Source: Serratia proteamaculans (GTDB lineage: Bacteria; Pseudomonadota; Gammaproteobacteria; Enterobacterales; Enterobacteriaceae). Taken from it: a stretch of DNA of 64,000 nt. Positions 59,378 to 64,000 of the stretch are shown one piece after another. The DNA is taken from contig NZ_SWDE01000006.1 of the NCBI RefSeq assembly GCF_013337185.1, positions 62,001 through 126,000 on the forward strand. The letters are read 5' to 3'. Each line of letters opens with the position of its first letter. The first letter of the stretch is position 1. The notes beneath the pieces were generated by a model, which was not told the origin of the DNA, did not search any database, and worked only from the letters and a program-made list of their open reading frames with translations. The position numbers and the translations under genes are program-made.

Positions 59378-60814
59378 ATGATTTCGTTGAAAAGATGGCG
59401 TTTATTTCCCCGTTCGCTGCGCCAACTGGTGCTGATGGCGTTCCTGCTGGTGCTGCTGCCATTGCTGGTGCTGGCCTATCAGGCTTACCAGAGCCTGGAT
59501 CACCTCAGCGCGCAGGCGGCAGACATCAACCGCACCACGCTGGTGGATGCGCGACGCAGTGAGGCAATGACCAGCGTGGCGCTGGAAATGGAACGCAGCT
59601 ACCGCCAGTATTGCGTACTGGTCGATCCCACTCTGGCGCGGTTGTACCAAAACCAGCGCAAACAGTATTCACAGATGCTCGATGCCCACGCGCCGATCCT
59701 GCCGGATGAACGTTATTATCAAACCTTGCGCGATCTGCTGACTCAGCTTGCGGCGATTAAATGCCAAAGCAGCGGCCCGGACGCACAGGCTTCGACGTTG
59801 CTGGAGTCATTCTCGCGTTCCAATGCCGAAATGGTGCAGGCCACGCGCGCCGTGGTGTTCTCTCGCGGCCAGCAGTTACAGCAGGCGATTGCCGAGCGCG
59901 GTCAGTTCTTCGGCTGGCAGGCATTGATGCTGTTCCTGGTCAGCGTGATGCTGGTGGTGTTATTCACCCGGATGATTATCGGCCCGGTAAAAGCGGTAGA
60001 GCGAATGATCAACCGTCTGGGGGAAGGGCGAGCGTTGGGCAGTACCGACACCTTCAAAGGGCCGCGTGAACTGCGTTCGCTGGCCCAGCGGATTATTTGG
60101 TTGAGTGAACGGCTGGCGTGGCTGGAGTCGCAGCGCCATGAGTTCCTGCGCCATATCTCGCATGAATTAAAGACGCCGCTGGCCAGCATGCGTGAGGGCA
60201 CCGAGCTGCTGGCGGACGAAGTGGCCGGTCCGCTGACCTCCGATCAAAAAGAGGTGGTGGCCATTCTCGACGGCAGCAGCCGCCACCTGCAGCAACTGAT
60301 TGAACAACTGCTGGATTACAACCGTAAACTGGCCGATGGCCCGGCAGAGCATGAGAATGTCGAGCTGGAAGAGATGGTCGAAATGGTGGTGGCGGCACAC
60401 AGTTTGCCGGCCCGGGCAAAATTGATCCGCACCGAGATCCAATTGGATGCGGAAATATGCTGGGCAGAGCCTACGCTATTAATGCGTGTGCTGGATAATC
60501 TCTACTCCAATGCGGTGCACTACGGCAAGGAATCCGGTAACATTTGGATCCGCAGCCGTCAGGTTGGGCAACGGGTGCAGATTGATGTCGCCAACAGCGG
60601 CACGCCGATCCCCGAAGCCGAGAGAACCATGATTTTTGAGCCTTTTTTCCAGGGTAGTCACCAGCGAAAAGGGGCGGTAAAAGGAAGCGGTCTGGGGCTG
60701 AGCATTGCGCAGGATTGTATCCGCCGCATGCGTGGCGAACTGCAGTTGGTTGACGTCGCCGGCACAGACGTCTGCTTCCGTATTGAATTGCCATTAACCG
60801 CCGAGAATGAATAA
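59378..60814 (+). CDS. glrK: Sensor histidine kinase GlrK (QseE)
   Basis: A 478-residue membrane histidine kinase. Two transmembrane segments (about residues 15-35 and 175-200) bracket a periplasmic sensor domain, followed by HAMP. The HisKA motif is FLRHISHELKTPLASMREGTELL, and the ATPase has VLDNLYSNAVHYGKE and KGSGLGLSIAQDCIRR. Phosphorylates GlrR to drive glmY transcription. It begins after glmY and is followed by qseG two bases after its stop. Confidence 0.95.
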   Translation: MISLKRWRLFPRSLRQLVLMAFLLVLLPLLVLAYQAYQSLDHLSAQAADINRTTLVDARRSEAMTSVALEMERSYRQYCVLVDPTLARLYQNQRKQYSQMLDAHAPILPDERYYQTLRDLLTQLAAIKCQSSGPDAQASTLLESFSRSNAEMVQATRAVVFSRGQQLQQAIAERGQFFGWQALMLFLVSVMLVVLFTRMIIGPVKAVERMINRLGEGRALGSTDTFKGPRELRSLAQRIIWLSERLAWLESQRHEFLRHISHELKTPLASMREGTELLADEVAGPLTSDQKEVVAILDGSSRHLQQLIEQLLDYNRKLADGPAEHENVELEEMVEMVVAAHSLPARAKLIRTEIQLDAEICWAEPTLLMRVLDNLYSNAVHYGKESGNIWIRSRQVGQRVQIDVANSGTPIPEAERTMIFEPFFQGSHQRKGAVKGSGLGLSIAQDCIRRMRGELQLVDVAGTDVCFRIELPLTAENE

Positions 60815-60816
60815 TA

Positions 60817-61685
60817 ATGTATACATGGTCTAAACGCCTTCGTCTCTCGCAGACCGAACGTTCACCGCGTGCCACACAGGGCACGCCGCTCGGCAAGCGT
60901 CGATTTTCCTTTTTAGGCAGCGTTCTTTTTATGCCGTTTCTGTTGGCGGGTTGCGTCGATCGTGCGGTCAGCGGTGGCCTGAATCAGCCGCAGCAGGAAG
61001 CGATCCCGGACACCAAAGTGGTGGATTACCGTATCGCAGCGTGCGACAGCCTGTGGCCGCTCGATGAAAAAGACGCGCTGAATAACTCACTTTACTGGCT
61101 GCGTGCCATGGACTGCGCCGATCGCATCGGTTCAACCCAGGCTCGTGCGCTGGCGAAAACCCTGCCCGGCAATAGCTGGGACGGTATTTTCAAGCAAAGT
61201 ATCCTGCTGGCCAGTGCCGAGCCGACCTCGGGCGAACGTCGCCAGATGATCGACCGCCTGAACAGTTATCGCATGGAGTTCCCAAGCTCACTGCGCCCGC
61301 TGTTACAGCTGTGGCGTCAACAGCAGGTGCTGCAGATCACCCTGTTTGATGAAAAGGCGCGCTATCAGCACCTGCAGGAAAGCTCCGACAGTCAGATAGA
61401 TACGCTGCGTCAGAGTCAGGTGCGTTTGCAGGCGCAATTGCAGGACACCTCGCGCAAGCTGGAAAACCTGACCGATATCGAACGCCAGCTCTCTTCGCGC
61501 AAGCAGATGCAGAGTGACATCCCGGACAACAGCGGAACGCAGCAAAAAACCGACGCCACGGGCAAGAAAGTCGCGCCGGCCAAGGCTGCAGAACCGGATG
61601 CTGAACCTGAGAAGGGTACCGCTTTGCCGGTGGAGCCGGAAGATACCTACGCGCCGCCCCCCGCTAACAAGGAGTCTCACGCGCA

Positions 61686-61689
<4 letters not shown>
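60817..61689 (+). CDS. qseG: Outer-membrane lipoprotein QseG
   Basis: A 290-residue protein between glrK and glrR, the conserved place of qseG (yfhG). A lipobox is seen in VLFMPFLLAGCVDRAV near residue 47, so the first 25 residues are an unusually long N-terminal extension or the true start is internal. The middle has YWLRAMDCADRIGSTQARALAKTLP and a long coiled coil LQESSDSQIDTLRQSQVRLQAQLQDTSRKLENLTDIERQLSSRKQMQ. It assists GlrK signalling and effector export. Its stop overlaps glrR. Confidence 0.9.
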
Positions 61690-63023
<1,334 letters not shown>

Positions 63024-63152
63024 TGTTTTCCGCCGTAGCCTGCGCACGCAGGTTCTCAACAAATGCGGCGGAATGATTTACACTCCGTTCTCTTGTTAGT
63101 GGCGTGGCCCAACACAGAGCACCATGGAACGTATTAAGCGGGATCCTAAACA

Positions 63153-64000
63153 ATGAGCAGATCACTTTCCATCGCACTGGCCCAGCTGAATTTGCTGGTC
63201 GGTGACATTGAAGGCAACACCGAACGCATGTTGCAAACCGTGCAAGAGCAGCAGAAGGCGGGAGCCGATCTGGTCATGTTCACCGAGTTGGCGCTCTCCG
63301 GCTATCCGCCGGAAGACCTGCTGTACCGCAACGATTTTTATCAGCGCTGTGACGCGCAGCTGCAGCGTCTGCAGCAGGCCTCTGCCGAGGTCGCCATTCT
63401 GGTTGGCCATCCGTGGCGCGAAGGCGACAAGCTGTATAATGCGCTGTCGCTGTTTTCTGAAGGACAGCTGCTGGCGCGTTACTTCAAGCAGCAGTTGCCG
63501 AACTACGGCGTTTTCGATGAGAAACGCTACTTCCAGGCCGGCAGTGAAACCTGCGTGGTTGAGCTGAAAGGCTATCAACTGGGCCTGCTGATTTGCGAAG
63601 ATCTGTGGTTCCCGGAGCCGGTCGATGCCGCCAAGGCTGCCGGTGCCGAAATGATTTTGTCGATCAATGCCTCACCGTACAATCGCGAAAAGCCTTACAT
63701 CCGCAAGACGCTGATGGCCGGCCATTGCCAGCGTACCCATCTGCCGCTGGTGTATCTCAACCAGATTGGCGGGCAGGATGAACTGATTTTCGACGGTTGT
63801 TCGAAGGTGTTCGATGCGGCCGGCAATATGACCCATCGGCTGACGGCGTTTGCCGAGCAGGTAACCCTGCTTGAGCTCAATGAGCTGGAGGTGGTGCCAA
63901 TGACCGCACCGGCCGCCGAGCTGCCACAGCTGGCGCAGGTGTACGAAGCTCTGGTATTGGCCGTGCGTGATTACGTCACTAAAAACGGCTTTAAGGGCGC
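63153..64000 (+). CDS. nadE: Glutamine-dependent NAD+ synthetase NadE, N-terminal part
   Basis: The visible 282 residues are the glutaminase (nitrilase-like) domain of a fused NAD+ synthetase: SIALAQLNLLVGDIEGNTERML, FTELALSGYPPEDLL (Glu), LPNYGVFDEKRYFQAG (Lys region) and LGLLICEDLWFPEPVDAAKAAGAEMILSINASPYNREK (nucleophile Cys). The synthetase domain that uses nicotinate adenine dinucleotide would follow past the window. The gene is cut by the window end, so only the first half is supported. No promoter is obvious in the 130 bp after glrR. Confidence 0.93.
   Translation, partial: MSRSLSIALAQLNLLVGDIEGNTERMLQTVQEQQKAGADLVMFTELALSGYPPEDLLYRNDFYQRCDAQLQRLQQASAEVAILVGHPWREGDKLYNALSLFSEGQLLARYFKQQLPNYGVFDEKRYFQAGSETCVVELKGYQLGLLICEDLWFPEPVDAAKAAGAEMILSINASPYNREKPYIRKTLMAGHCQRTHLPLVYLNQIGGQDELIFDGCSKVFDAAGNMTHRLTAFAEQVTLLELNELEVVPMTAPAAELPQLAQVYEALVLAVRDYVTKNGFKG

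Overview
The window is chromosomal DNA of an enterobacterium, most likely Serratia or a close relative. From about 19.9 kb to the right end the gene order is the familiar enterobacterial core (ssrA-smpB-ratAB-bamE-recN-nadK-grpE, grcA, srmB-trmN-nadB, rpoE-rseABC, lepAB-rnc-era-recO-pdxJ-acpS, tadA-mltF-purL-glmY-glrK-qseG-glrR-nadE). A phospholipase A1 and ankyrin-repeat partner pair like phlAB of Serratia lies between grcA and srmB. The tmRNA tag reads ANDSQFESAALAA. Species cannot be fixed from this alone.

Bases 1 to about 19,942 are a mobile, partly decayed island inserted at the 3' end of ssrA (tmRNA). Its right boundary is the ssrA 3' end, followed by a P4-family tyrosine integrase (18.6-19.7 kb). 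A recognisable P4-like satellite backbone lies at 2.9-8.8 kb. It has an alpha-type primase/helicase, small genes upstream of it, an Ash/Icd-like gene overlying a P4-type CI immunity RNA region, an AlpA-type regulator, decamer iterons on both sides of the replication operon, a frame-broken Psu-like gene and an Ogr/Delta zinc-finger activator.

Between the Ogr/Delta gene and the integrase, where P4-like satellites are known to carry antiviral cargo, lies a complete-looking Gabija pair (gajA, gajB). The same interval holds a stand-alone class III nucleotide-cyclase-like protein, an unknown 169-residue protein, and frame-broken remains of a small tyrosine recombinase and a PIN-domain protein. At the far left edge is a DrmB-like (DISARM, DUF1998) gene whose upstream partners are outside the window and which has no DrmC-like gene after it. 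No second copy of the ssrA 3' end was found, so the other island end probably lies left of base 1.

The core region has well-preserved control sites: a PurR box before purL; three TGTC-N10-GACA GlrR sites, an IHF site and a sigma54 promoter before the GlmY small RNA; LexA boxes before recN; a sigma32 promoter before grpE; an FNR-type site before grcA; and a sigmaE promoter before rpoE. Functionally the core covers tmRNA rescue, outer-membrane assembly and envelope stress, NAD synthesis, RNA processing, MurNAc-6-P recycling and GlmY-mediated cell-wall precursor control. No CRISPR array, rRNA or tRNA gene was seen.
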